A stretch of DNA of 64,000 bases from Cytidiella melzeri. Its lineage: Eukaryota > Basidiomycota > Agaricomycetes > Polyporales > Irpicaceae. Location of the stretch: contig JABYQR010000024.1 of assembly GCA_022592445.1 (NCBI GenBank), positions 62,001 to 126,000 of the forward strand, written 5' to 3'. The translations under genes and the position numbers were made by a program. Shown piece by piece: positions 21,096-31,449 of this stretch. Position 1 is the stretch's first letter. Each line of letters opens with the position of its first letter. The notes below the pieces were generated by a model. It saw only the letters and a list, made by a program, of their open reading frames with translations. It was not told the DNA's origin and ran no database searches.

Positions 21096-24000
21096 TCAGT
21101 GTGATGTTCTTGAGATATCCAGACCGATGTGTTTGCCTTCATCCCAGCTAAGATCGTATGTAGATGGATAGATCGTGCGAAGGAAAGCGGGGTCGGTCTG
21201 GGTATTGAATTCCCGAAAGTGCGAGCGGAGATCCGCGAAGAGTGAAGCTTTGATGACCCGGGGCGCTCCGGGGTTTGCTTTGTAGAAGTCGTCAATTGCT
21301 TCTTGACTATTCTCGAGGTTTTCGACTGGTTCCCAGCTATTGTGTCCGTCTGAATACCCTTCCCATTTGACTAGGAATTGCAGTTTCTTCCATCGTCCGT
21401 GTAGCCTGCTGTCTAGCACTTTTCAACGACGTACTGTTCTTCTCCTTCTATGACGATAGGATCAGGAGGTGGAGGTACGTCTTTGCCGTTGTCGTGCCAG
21501 GGACTTAGACGGTTGATGTGGAAGACGGGGTGGATTCGGAGATAGCTGGGTAGATCGAGTTTGTAATCGAGATCGCCAATGCGTTCGATGACCTTGTACG
21601 GGCCGAGCTGTCGAGGACCGAGTTTAGGGGTAGCCTGATGAATCTGGACGTTCTTAGCGTTTAGCCAGACCATGTCCCCTACTTGGAAGACGCGTGGAGA
21701 ACGTTCTCAGACTCGTAAAGTTGCTTCATCTTTTCTTTGCTTAGACGAAGAGCTGCTTCGGTCTCCTTTCGTACTCGAGCCATATTATCAAGGCGCTCAT
21801 CGAGTGAAGGGATATTGCTTCGCTTGCCGACTGGTATGGTGAAGTCGGGGCGATATCCGTAGATGACCTCAAACGGTGTTTGTGAATTACCCGCATGTAC
21901 TCGCGAGTTGAGTGCAAACTCAGCCGCCGGCAGATGATCGACCCAGTCGTTTTGTCGTTGCTGACAGAATAGACGCAGGTACTGTTCGATATCCTGGTTT
22001 TTGCGTTCGACTTTGCCATTTCCTTGCGGATGATAGGCGGTCGTAAAACCAGTCTCTATGCCTAAGCGGTGATAGAGCGCACGCATGAAGCGCGCTGCAA
22101 ACTGGGGTCCTCGGTCAGAGAACACTTCTTGGGAATGCCGTGAAGTCGGAATACTTCTTTGTAATGTAGATCGGCAATCCCCTCAGCGTTAACCTTAGTG
22201 TAGTAGGGATGATGTGCGTTTGATCGGAGTAATGGTCGACGTAGACCGCGATCGAATCGAATCCCTTAGAGGGTGGCAGCTGAGTGATGAGATCTACTCC
22301 GACGTGTTCCCAAGGTCCGGCCGGAGTTTCCTGAGGCTGTAGTACTGCTTTAGGGTGGGAGCTGACTTGTAGCGTTGGCAGCGATCACAACCTAGTACGT
22401 AAGTCTCGATGAAGGCATTCATCTTCGGCCACCAATAGTGTCGTGAGACTAGCTCTATGGTGCCGTGTTTGCCCGGATGACCAGCCGCGGGTGTGTCATG
22501 GCAAGATTTGACGATTTCATGACGGAGCTCTTTGTTGTTAGGGATGTAGAGTTTTCCCTTGTAATAGATGAGCCCGTCACTCTCTTCCCATTCGAGTAAA
22601 CCGCCGACAAGTTTGCGAGGACCCTTTTTGCGAAGGGTAGCGAGAGCTTGTGCGACTTCTGCTTCTTGCTCCGTGCATTCTCGGATCTTTGATTCGAGTG
22701 GAGAAGCAGTGGCGAGCGCACTGGTAGCGAGGATCCGGAAGTGTTCCGGTTTCAGTACCACCTGATCCTTGTTGTCTTCTTCGTCCGTGACAGCGTGAGA
22801 GTGAAGACGAGAGAGGGGATCAGCATGTATCATGGTACTACCGGGCTTGTGTACCAACACAAAGTCGAAGTCAGCCAAGAGTAATGACCAACGTGCTTGA
22901 CGTCGAGTGAGGTGTTGCGCAGTCTTCCAGTACTGCAGGTTTGCGTGATCTGTCCAGATCTCAAACGGTTCCTTGAGCCCCTCAAGGTAGTGGCGCCAAT
23001 CTTTGAGAGCTTCGGTGATGGCTAACATCTCCCGATCAAAGATTTCGTAGTTACGTTCTGCTTCAGTCATAGATGCGGACCGGTAGGCGATAGGGTGGTA
23101 GAATCCATCTTCCTTCGATTTCTGGGAGATGATTCCACCGGTCGCATAGCCCGAGGCATCGACTTCTAGACGTGTAGGGAGTTCAGGGTCCCAGACTGCC
23201 AAGATAGGCTTAGTGGTAAAGGCCTTCTTTAGCAACGTGAAGGCAGTCTCTTGTGCTGGACCCCAGACGAACGGTACGTCCTTCTTAGTCAGGTCGTGTA
23301 GAGGCCGTGCGTGCTTTGAGAAGTCTTGAATGAAGCGGCGGTAGAAATTGGCGAACCCGATGAATCCTCTGACTTCTTTGAGGTTCTTGGGTGTGGGCCA
23401 CGTAGAAACTGCTTGGACTTTGACAGGGTCCATAGCTACTTCGCCGGCGCGAATGATCAATCCAAGGTACTCGATCTCAGATTTCTCAAACTCGCACTTT
23501 TCCGGACGAAGATACAGATCGTGCTGCTGAAGTCGCTCGAGGACTTCATGAACAACCTTGCGGTGCTCTGTCAGGTTGTTGCTCCAGATCAAGATGTCAT
23601 CTAGATAGACAGCCACCTTGCCCTCGGCCACGAGGTCGGCGAAGATGTTGTCCATCAGAGCTTGGAAGGTAGCGGGTGAGTTCGTGAGACCGAAGAACAT
23701 GACTTTAGGTTCGAAGAGTCCTCGGTTGGTAACGAAAGCCGCTTTGTACTCATCTCCTTCTTTGATGCGGACATTGTGATATCCCCAACGAACATCGAAT
23801 TTGGTGAAGATCTTTGCACCCTTGAGCTTGTTGATGATGTCGGTGGCAAGCGGTAGAGGGTAGCGGTTTTTCACAGTGATGTCGTTGAGTTTTCGATAGT
23901 CCTGAATAAGTCGGAGTTTGTTATCCTTCTTTTTGATGAAGAAGACCGGAGAAGCCATCGGAGACTTAGAAGGCGTAATGTAACCTTTTGATAGGTTCTC

Positions 24001-24860
24001 CTGAATGAACTTGTCAAGCTCGGCTTGTTCGTTCAGGGGCATAGGGTAAACTTTCGATTTGATGGTCTCAGGAGCGTCTGGTTTGAGATCAATCGAATGG
24101 TCCCAGGGCTGATGCTGGGGTAGCCGATTAGACTCTTCCTCAGAGAAGACTTTAGCATGTCGGTGATACTCTGATGGAACAATGTCTTCGAAGGAGCGCT
24201 GAGCTTTAGCTTCGTTTGCTTCGGCAGCAAGCTTGGTAGAATAGGTGAAGCCGGCCATACACCAGACTTCGTCAGTGGTGTCTTGGATAATACCGGCTTT
24301 GACCCACTGCCTACGTTCTTTGCGATTACCGTCAACCTTCTGGAAAGGTTCATCAGGAGATTCTTCCGAGCCGCTCGGAATTGTCATTTCTCCTTTTTCC
24401 CAGTTAACGGTAGGGTTTACGCGTTTGAGCCATGGTAGCCCAAGAATAACGTCTTCTGGACCTAAGTCCGTGACGAGAAACTCTGCCTTTTCTGTGTGGT
24501 CTCCAACTGTAAGTGTGAGGCGCACGAAGTGTGTTAATCCGCCCGCTTTGTTCTTAGTTCCGTCAATGTTGTGTAATGAGATGATCCTTTCAAGAGGGTG
24601 TTGGATAATCTTATGCTTTTTGACGAACTGGTGACTGATGAACAAAGCCGTGGCTCCTGAGTCAATCATAGCAGGAACACGGATGCTTCTATTGAGACCT
24701 TTGACTAGTACATGTACACGGAAATGAGAAGATAACCGATCTAGCGACGAGATAGTACATGAAGAGATAACAGACGACGGGCACGGAGTTGCTATGGTAC
24801 ACGAAGATGACGAGGTAGAAGACGAGGACGGGGTATCGGGGGACTCGCAGCTGCGGCTTT
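21096..24860 (-). pseudogene. pol: pol of element B (PR-RT-RH-IN-chromodomain), frameshifted
   Basis: The main frame 24669-22294 (about 790 residues) has protease DSGA at residues 3-6, RT with YLDD at 355-358, RNase H from about 500 (EVDASGYATGG; EIWTDHANL) and the integrase zinc finger (H724, H731, C761, C764). After one-base gaps near 22357, 22203, 22130 and 21703 it continues with the D,D,E core (FSDRGPQF; GNGKVERKNQ), a QLGPYKVIERIG block and a chromodomain at 21420-21250 (WKKLQFLVKWEGYSDGHNSW). The chromodomain makes this a chromovirus, a clade whose integrases are guided to heterochromatin. Upstream of the DSGA, a Ser/Pro-rich linker is open back to a TGA at about 24861. Confidence 0.9.
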
Positions 24861-24874
24861 GTCACGAGTCCGTT

Positions 24875-26122
24875 TCAAAAAACCGCGTTGATTTTGGCTG
24901 CCATCTCATCCATTTGCTTTTTCTGGATGTCCAGCATGTCCTTGAGAGCAGCAATCTTAGCATCCTTGTCATTGGATGCGTCTTGCTTTGGCGCAGTAGT
25001 GGTCGACGAGGTCGACGAGGTCGCAGCGACTTTTTGCCCCTTAGGGACACCTTGAAGCCGTTTCAGGCAAACTGCCCCCCAGTGACCCGTACCACCGCAG
25101 TGGTTGCAGACCGGGTCATCGGGGTGCTTTGAGTCCCTCTTCTTGTGACTCTCAGATCCGCAAACCGAGCAGCGCTTGCTCATCTCCTTCTTCCATTTCT
25201 GGAAGATCTCCTGTTTGCCTAGACCCGCAAAGAGCGAATCGAACGAGGCGGAGAAACGGGATGCGTCGATCTCCATTGCATTGGGGTCGCGGAACGCTTG
25301 CTGGTGGGACTTGCCATGTCCCGAGGAACTGTCTACCATGACCTTCCCAGTGCTGTTGCGTAGATCGGCCAGCTGAGCATCTACTGCCTTGCACTGGTCC
25401 TTCAGTGCATCGTAGGTTGTGGCGCGGGTCTGGAAATAAGAGACTCGCTGAAGGTATTCCGTACTCAAGCTCGACTTGAGACGGTCGAAAAGGTCCTGCT
25501 GGCTCCAGCCAGTGCGAGGGGCCCAGGTCTCGAACTCCGAGATGTGGGCGGCGAATGTTTTGTTACCCTGCTTCATGCCGGTAACCTTAGTCTTGGCCTC
25601 CATGACCGCGTCAATAGGCTCAAACTTTGCCTTGAAGGCCTCGATAAACGTGTCCCAGTCATTTCCAAATGCTGGTTTGCTATTGGCTAGCTCCTCGATG
25701 TGAGGACGAGCCCAATCAGCTGCGTCTTCCTGCATGAAGGACAGGGCGCTTGTGATGAGTTTATGAGGATCAAAGATCCTCGCGCCGTTGTTGTCCACCC
25801 GGACCTGGCCTTGCGCGTCTTGCTGGAAAAACGCCTTGCCCTGATTCTGAGCCCAGACGATGAAAGCATGCCGGAAAAGTCTTGCTTCTGACGACGTTTT
25901 TCCCTTAAAAGAGACGGGCTTTTCGACAATACTCCGTTCTCGGGACGTATGCGTGGCTGCGGCGACGGCTGGTGCCTGAACGGCTGCCAAAGCAGCCACT
26001 TGATTGGTGAGGTCAACCATCCTCTGTGACAGGACGCCCAGTATATTTAGGACGTCTTGCTGGCTCAAATTAGCAACTGGGGCAGCTGGAGCAGCGGGGG
26101 CAGCGGGCTGGTTGGGGTCCAT
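24875..26122 (-). CDS. gag: gag of element B
   Basis: Intact, 415 residues. A Pro/Ala-rich N-terminus (MDPNQPAAPAAPAAPVANL) is followed by the capsid-like helical domain (about 65-260). Near the end come a CSVC pair (318, 321) and a CCHC zinc knuckle CNHCGGTGHWGAVC (339-352), which binds the RNA genome in related elements. A Lys-rich helix closes the protein. Translation stops at TGA in GTTTTTTGA. It lies 116 bp downstream of ORF0, so translation from a single mRNA would need reinitiation or splicing. Confidence 0.92.
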   Translation of the reverse strand: MDPNQPAAPAAPAAPVANLSQQDVLNILGVLSQRMVDLTNQVAALAAVQAPAVAAATHTSRERSIVEKPVSFKGKTSSEARLFRHAFIVWAQNQGKAFFQQDAQGQVRVDNNGARIFDPHKLITSALSFMQEDAADWARPHIEELANSKPAFGNDWDTFIEAFKAKFEPIDAVMEAKTKVTGMKQGNKTFAAHISEFETWAPRTGWSQQDLFDRLKSSLSTEYLQRVSYFQTRATTYDALKDQCKAVDAQLADLRNSTGKVMVDSSSGHGKSHQQAFRDPNAMEIDASRFSASFDSLFAGLGKQEIFQKWKKEMSKRCSVCGSESHKKRDSKHPDDPVCNHCGGTGHWGAVCLKRLQGVPKGQKVAATSSTSSTTTAPKQDASNDKDAKIAALKDMLDIQKKQMDEMAAKINAVF

Positions 26123-26238
26123 GTCTTCTTTGGTGATGAGTCGTCGATTTTCTTAGTAGAAGTGGTCGTCTGTGACCGTGCTCGAATCAAAGAAGTGGAT
26201 GCAATTATCACAAATCGTGGCAGGCAAAACTTTCTGGA

Positions 26239-26970
26239 CTATCTAATCCAGTCGAAGTAGCTATCTCTATTGACTATGTTAAGCTGGGCAAGAACTTTGC
26301 TATAATTCTTGCGAAGCTGTTTAAACGAGATCTTCCCAATTGCCTTGCAACCCCAGTCTAGAAGTTGCCACTCGCGGTCTGCTGTGACTGGCGCGAGTTC
26401 GTCAAGTCGATTGAGGAAGCGGTTGACTTTATTGACGAGGTGAAGCAGAGCGCGGCGGTGGTCGGGGTCTGCGCAATGGAGAAGTTCTTGAAGCTCAGTG
26501 AGAGCTTGTAGTCGTGTGTGGACAGCGGTGAGCTTAGGCTTGAAGATGCCTATGAGGTCGACTGATGACAACTTTTTGAAGTCAAGGAGTACCGGTTTTG
26601 GTGCAACGGGAGCGGGAGTGGGTGCAGGGAGCTTGGAAAGCCGCTCAGAGAGTGTGGGCTTGTGGATACGTTGCTCTGCTAAGGTGCGAGCACGTTCTTC
26701 GGCAACGCGTTCTCCGTATGCTCTGGCAGAAGCGCGAAGTTGTCGATTTTCCTCGTACGAGGGGACGGTGAGAGTGATGCCTTTCACTGGCGGTTTCTTG
26801 GAGACGTAGTCGGCAACGGCGACCAGGTCTTTGTCAGACCAGCGATGAGGTTGACCGCTCTTTCGCTTGGCAGCGAGAGCGTCAAAGAAGGAAGGCGGGA
26901 GGCACCTCTTGAGCTGAGGCTCGTTGGTAGTGAGGTCCTTAGACAAACGGGTGCGCGTGTCCTTAGGCAC
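26239..26970 (-). CDS. ORF0 of element B, a conserved frame upstream of gag
   Basis: Intact, 243 residues, starting 151 bp inside the 5' LTR. Residues 1-75 are basic and hydrophilic (PHRWSDKDL; KKPPVKGITL). Residues 75-115 form a charged helix, 118-135 a Pro/Ala linker (LPAPTPAPVAPKP), and 140-243 a predicted helical domain ending in REWQLLDWGCKAIGKISF. ORF0 of C and D has the same order: a charged helix, a PTPTPLP linker, a P..TA..RL block and a final REWR.L..…LGRISF motif. It lacks zinc, protease or polymerase motifs and does not look like a gag duplicate. Function unknown; roles in packaging, assembly or host interaction are possible but untested. Confidence 0.8.
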   Translation of the reverse strand: MPKDTRTRLSKDLTTNEPQLKRCLPPSFFDALAAKRKSGQPHRWSDKDLVAVADYVSKKPPVKGITLTVPSYEENRQLRASARAYGERVAEERARTLAEQRIHKPTLSERLSKLPAPTPAPVAPKPVLLDFKKLSSVDLIGIFKPKLTAVHTRLQALTELQELLHCADPDHRRALLHLVNKVNRFLNRLDELAPVTADREWQLLDWGCKAIGKISFKQLRKNYSKVLAQLNIVNRDSYFDWIR

Positions 26971-27121
26971 TAGACAACGCAGGGGGATTCAAACGGTCGA
27001 CGTAAGTGGTAGCTCAACGGTATGATGAGACCGGAGACGTACTCGTCAAACAGGAATAAACTTTTGTAAACGGTGGGGGAGGAGATATAAACCCAGGGGT
27101 TACACAACGATCTCGACCTAA

Positions 27122-27878
27122 TGACGCGGAGACAAGGGTTCGACGCGGCAGACAGGGACACGAAGTGGATGACGACGAAGTGGTGGTGGTAGGCGTGAAG
27201 CACAATACTCTCACCAGCTATAAATCTTATACAGATGTCTAGCCCAGTAAAGACCAAGTTAGTATTTGTACTACCAGCTATATAGTACAAGAGGGGGTGG
27301 CTTACCTAGCCCAGTAAAGACCAAGAGGTCGAGATGGGGGCTAGGAGCGTACATGCAGCAGTATATATAGACTTCAGGGACCTGCGCACAGACCATGTTG
27401 AGGGCAGGCTTTGCAAGAAGCCGTGTGAACGAAGAACAAAAGAACTACCTAAAGGAGAACAATAGCTATTGTCTAGACCTTGCCAAGAATTCTACTCGTG
27501 AGAGAATCTATCTAAAAGGAGACCAACTATTGTAGTCCATTCCCACACCTGTGAGAACATCCTTCCATAAAGAGAACAATAGGGAAAGAACAATAAGGAG
27601 CCTATGTGAACGGTATCTATGACGTCAAACCCTAGCTATGGGCTGAGCCATGTGGTTGTAGCCATGTGGTCTTACTTAAGCTAAGTCACATGCCAGTGTG
27701 ACGTAGTAGCAAGTAATGTGACCGTGTGGAGCGTCTAAGCCACGTGATACGGGCGCTTAATAGACGTGCAAAGGAGTTTATGCAGAGAGAATTGAAACTA
27801 GGTTGTAGCCCGGAGTTTTATAGATAAAAACAAGAGGTAAATTGCGAAAATTAAGGGCTAGTCAGGCCATCCATGACA
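27122..27878 (-). repeat. 5' LTR of element B
   Basis: 757 bp, starting TGTCATGG at 27878 (minus strand) and ending CA at 27122. Promoter-like elements read from the 5' edge: CACGTG (27741-27746), TGACGTCA (27620-27627), and a TATATATA box (27362-27369). The inner edge is followed by TTAGGTCGAGATCGTTGTG, the presumed primer-binding region. Confidence 0.95.
27620..27627. promoter_or_regulatory. CRE-type TGACGTCA box in the A/B LTR
   Basis: A perfect palindromic ATF/CREB bZIP site, present at 95-102, 20672-20679 and 27620-27627 and in the LTR of A near 13483. With CACGTG (bHLH site) about 115 bp upstream it may drive transcription under stress or nutrient signals. The site is seen; the regulation is inferred. 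Confidence 0.45.
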
Positions 27879-29198
27879 CCATGGACATTGACGAGCCTGA
27901 CCCTTCTGGTCCTAGGCGTACTACTAGAGAGCCTAAGCCTTCGCGCAAAGCTCGAGGCTTAAACTATGATGAAGTCGATACAAACATTGCCTTCTACTTG
28001 ACTGAATTCAACACATACTACGCTGAAGACGTCGGTGATCCAGTTACTTACAAAGATGTACTTAACCATCCACTCAAGATTGACTGGCTCAAGTCAATGA
28101 AAACTGAGGTTGATACCCTCAAACAACTTGGCACTTGGGAATACTGTATTCTGCCACCAAATGTGAACATCACTGGTTTGCGCTTTGTCTACAAAACAAA
28201 ATACGAACATGGCAAAGTCACTAAACTTAAATCAAGACTTGTCGCGCAAGGATACTCCCAGCGTGACGGCATTGATTACTACTCGAACAACTTATTTGCA
28301 CCTGTTGCGCGTATGAGTTCACTACAATTTGTACTTACTCTCGCGGCTTCACTACACTTCGAGATCACTCAGCTAGATATCAAGTCCGCATACTTATACG
28401 GTAACATCCACGACGATGAAGACCTTTATCTTCGTCCACCTCCTGGTGACTTACTTCTGAACCTGCCACCTGGCTGAGTACTTAAACTTCAGAAAACTAT
28501 CTACGGCCTTAAGCAAGCCGGACGTCGTTGGTACAAAGTACTATGCGACATACTCTTTGCACTTGAACTCAAGTGTTGTGAATTTGACAATGCAGTCTTC
28601 TACCTCTATCGAGGTGATAAACTTATACTTCTACTTGCTGTCCATGTCGATGACATTACTCTTGGCACTATTACTACTACTGTTGCCAAAAAATTTGAGA
28701 TTGCACTCAGACAACATGTCAAACTTACTAACGGTGGAACTATCCACTGGATGCTTGGCATGGAAGTTGCTTATGATAAAGCTGCAGGCATTATCAAGCT
28801 TCGTCAAAGGGATTATATCCTGAACATACTTAAGCGATACAACTTTGACCACGAACATTCACGCCGTACACCAATGGTACACAAGCACAACTTAGCCCCC
28901 CGTGCTATGATCGAACCACGTCAGGACACTGACGCCATAACACACTACATGTCTCTTGTTGGTGGCTTACGCTACGTCGCCAACAGTACTTGGCCAGACA
29001 TTGCTTATTGCACTGGTCAACTAGCACAATACTTATCTGACCCTGCTAAGGAACACTACGCTGCAGCTAAACAGTGTTACCTTTACCTCAAGGGAACGTG
29101 CGACTACTGGCTTGTCCTAAGAAATCAAGCCAACCCTACTTCTACTTCACTCGTAGGTTATGCCAACTCTGATGGTATGACTACGTACGGCAATAACC
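27879..29198 (+). pseudogene. pol: Copia reverse transcriptase segment with one nonsense codon
   Basis: Begins with the duplicated CCATG and reads MDIDEPDPSGPRRTTREPK, then the copia RT (LNHPLKIDWLKSMKTEVDTL; RFVYKTKY; DIKSAYLYGN). A TGA at 28475-28477 interrupts the PPG block. The same frame then continues through KTIYGLKQAGRRWYKVL, the catalytic HVDD (usually YVDD) and IHWMLGMEV, and ends in the start of RNase H (VGYANSDGMTTYGN), cut at 29198 by element D. Confidence 0.88.
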
Positions 29199-29265
29199 TG
29201 TCACAGATTTTCAATGTTTCTACAAGACTTGCCTTACCAGGCAACGGTATTATTGGGAATATTTA

Positions 29266-29366
29266 AGCGCTTGTCAAGCGCTTATCCAGCGCTTATCCGG
29301 CGTCTATTTAGGCGCTTATCCAGCGCTTATCTGGCGCTTATCAGGCGCCTATTCCGGCGCTTATTC
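29266..29366 (+). repeat. ~11-bp tandem array in the U3 of the C/D LTRs
   Basis: About nine units of the form AGCGCTTATCC or GGCGCTTATCN, 11 bp (twice 12 bp) apart, most with the palindrome AGCGCT or GGCGCC at the core. Conserved in the LTRs of C and in both LTRs of D (36890-36990). The spacing is close to one turn of the helix, as in clustered factor-binding sites. Confidence 0.75.
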
Positions 29367-29533
29367 TCAGTGCCTATCAATTGATGCGCTGATGCGCCCT
29401 CTGTCTCTGATGCGCTGATGCGCTCCTTTCCTTATTTGTGTATCACATGATAGAACTCTCTGGAACCTTGTGGAACTTGCTGGAACTATGATGTCATAGT
29501 TTAGAACATTCCATTAGATGATGTCATAGTTTA

Positions 29534-29546
29534 GAACCTTCTGGAA
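29534..29546 (+). promoter_or_regulatory. Heat-shock element in the C/D LTR
   Basis: GAACCTTCTGGAA is a perfect three-unit HSF site (GAAnnTTCnnGAA). It is repeated exactly in the 3' LTR (37157-37169) and in element C (18973-18985, inverted). A weaker series of GGAAC units with 10-bp spacing lies about 70 bp upstream. It sits about 210 bp before the TATA box. Heat or stress control of transcription is inferred. Confidence 0.5.
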
Positions 29547-29751
29547 AAGTCTAGCCTTGTCTTAGAACAAGCTAGAACAAGTCTAGCCTTGGAGCTGGGT
29601 CATGGGGTCAGGTCATGGGGACAATTGCTATTGGTTGATTATTGAAGTGGCACCACTAGGGCATAGGGCATGCTTAGTAAGGTAGATTACTTCGCTTACT
29701 CATGTAGGTATTAGGGGTCTTAGGGTAGTACCTGGGGTCCTCCCCTTCATG

Positions 29752-29759
29752 TATATATA
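29752..29759 (+). promoter_or_regulatory. TATA box of element D
   Basis: TATATATA in the 5' LTR, conserved in the 3' LTR. Position and context fit an RNA polymerase II core promoter, so U3 would precede about 29780. Confidence 0.5.
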
Positions 29760-30500
29760 GAGGCACTCCTGAGGGCATATCCCCTCAGTCTTATCCACTC
29801 TGTTGAACCAGGACTACTCAGTACCTCACAGTACTTCGCTCACCACACCTCTTACTCTATATCTTCATCAACTCCCCCCAGTTTATCAACTTACTTGGTG
29901 AGTAGTAACCTTAACTGTTACATTTGGATAAGACTGCCCCTACTCCCTCACGTCTGTGGACGTGCTGGAGGTTTCTTTCTCCTTTCTTCTAGGTCTTGTG
30001 CCTGTGCGTGGGCCCCTCTACAAATCCTCTAGAAATAGAGGTAGCCGGACCATAGGCTTTAAGTGGTAGTCGTGTCTAGGCCTTGCCTTGATGCGCACAA
30101 CTTGAATCACCCTCTCGCCCGACGCTCCTAGAGCTGATCAGAGCAGGGGTTGGCATTATGCCAACATGATGAAAGTGTGCCTCCCCACAGGCGATAGTGG
30201 AGTCTGGTGTCAGACAGCTCGTTATAAGAGCTAGACAACAGGACTAGAAACCCATGAGTGCCTAGGCACGTAGACGGGTAACTGGTTCTGGCCGGACTTA
30301 GGGTCAGTGTAATACTGATCCGCCAACCATTTGCCGCATGGGTGGAACCATGACGGAGATCCTTACACCACCGGACCTGGAGAGAGAGTCCAGGCCGACG
30401 CCGGCACTACCCCACGCACACACAGGACCTCTCCTTTATGGAGAATTGTTTCGCACACCGCTGAGCTGTCAAGCTCATCACGCATTGTCACACAGTCACC

Positions 30501-31279
30501 ATGCCGATTTCTCGCTTCATTGCTGCTAAGTCTGGCCGCAAGGCCCCCTACTCTATTCCTGTCCGCAACGAAGTCACCGGACTTCAGGAACGCCTCTCAG
30601 TCTCCAAGGAGACTCTCGACAAGTTCAAGGATGCTGGCAAGCCTCGCCGGCTCAAGTATCCAGACAACAAGCCCCTCATCAAGAGGATTGACCTCGAGGA
30701 GCAAGCTCGTACCACCATCGAGCATGAGGAAGACCAGGATCGTATGAGAAAGGTCTCCCAACTCATGTCTCAACTCAGCCTTCTCGACCGCATCGAGAAG
30801 CAGGAGAAGGAAAAGGCTGAAAAGCTTACCCTTCTCCAGCGTATTGAGGAGCGCAACCAACGCGCTTTCATCCCCACTCCCACTCCGCTCCCCGCTTCTC
30901 TCCACTTCCGTAAAACGAAGTTATACTTCGTCAAGAGGAGTTCGAACCGATGATCACAGCTGCCTGTCAAAGGCTTGAACCTGTGCTCAAGAAGCTGGAC
31001 GCCTCTTTCTCGAGTGGTGGGCAATCGTCTAACCACCAGCTCAACACTCGCAGGGAGAAAGCTCAGCTGCTGATCGGCCGTGTATTCATGGTTGAACAGT
31101 GGTTCAAGGAGAATCACACGGATAAGATGACGAATAGGGAATGGAGGATGTTGAAAAAGGACTTGAAGAGTTTAGGCAGGATTAGTTTTGTAGACATACA
31201 TCGGAGATGGGGTTACATCTTAGAGCTACTAGAAGGACTGTTCGATATGAACGCCTTTGTATATGCGGAAATGGAATAA
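30501..31279 (+). pseudogene. ORF0 of element D, one frameshift
   Basis: Frame 30501-30953 starts MPISRFIAAKSGRKAPYSIP, with a charged helix (LLDRIEKQEKEKAEKL) and a PTPTPLPASLHF linker. The frame shifts near 30935, and 30950-31279 continues MITAACQRLEPVLKKLDASF to NREWRMLKKDLKSLGRISF and a stop. Without the shift it would be about 255-260 residues, like the 243 of B. The C-terminal block aligns with that of B. Confidence 0.75.
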
Positions 31280-31449
31280 AATGTATGGGCTGACAAGCCT
31301 CATTTTACTCGGTGACAACTTCCTGAAAAGGATTTAATGTGTGAAAACAACTCTGACAAGAGTTCAATGTGTGAAAAGTGGTGTTTCTCTTCTTCTTATA
31401 CTAGAAATAGTATTTCGCTTATCCTTTGCTAACTAAGAAATTAGAAGCA

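Larger units (their letters stand above)
20177..27878 (-). mobile_element. Element B: complete Ty3/gypsy chromovirus with 5-bp target duplication
   Basis: 7,702 bp with LTRs of 754 and 757 bp, both TG…CA. It is flanked by CCATG at 20172-20176 and 27879-27883. Minus-strand order: 5' LTR, primer-binding region, ORF0, gag, pol (PR-RT-RH-IN-chromodomain), polypurine tract, 3' LTR. The LTR copies differ at only a few sites, mostly single-base gaps, so the insertion is young. Pol has several single-base gaps, so this copy is not autonomous as written. Confidence 0.95.
29199..29922 (+). repeat. 5' LTR of element D
   Basis: 724 bp. It contains the ~11-bp GCGCTTATC array (29266-29366), a GATGCGCT direct repeat, the heat-shock-type element (29534-29546), a TATATATA box (29752-29759) and the ACTGTTACA end. 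TTTGGATAAGACTGCCCC follows as the presumed primer-binding region; the priming tRNA was not identified. Confidence 0.95.
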
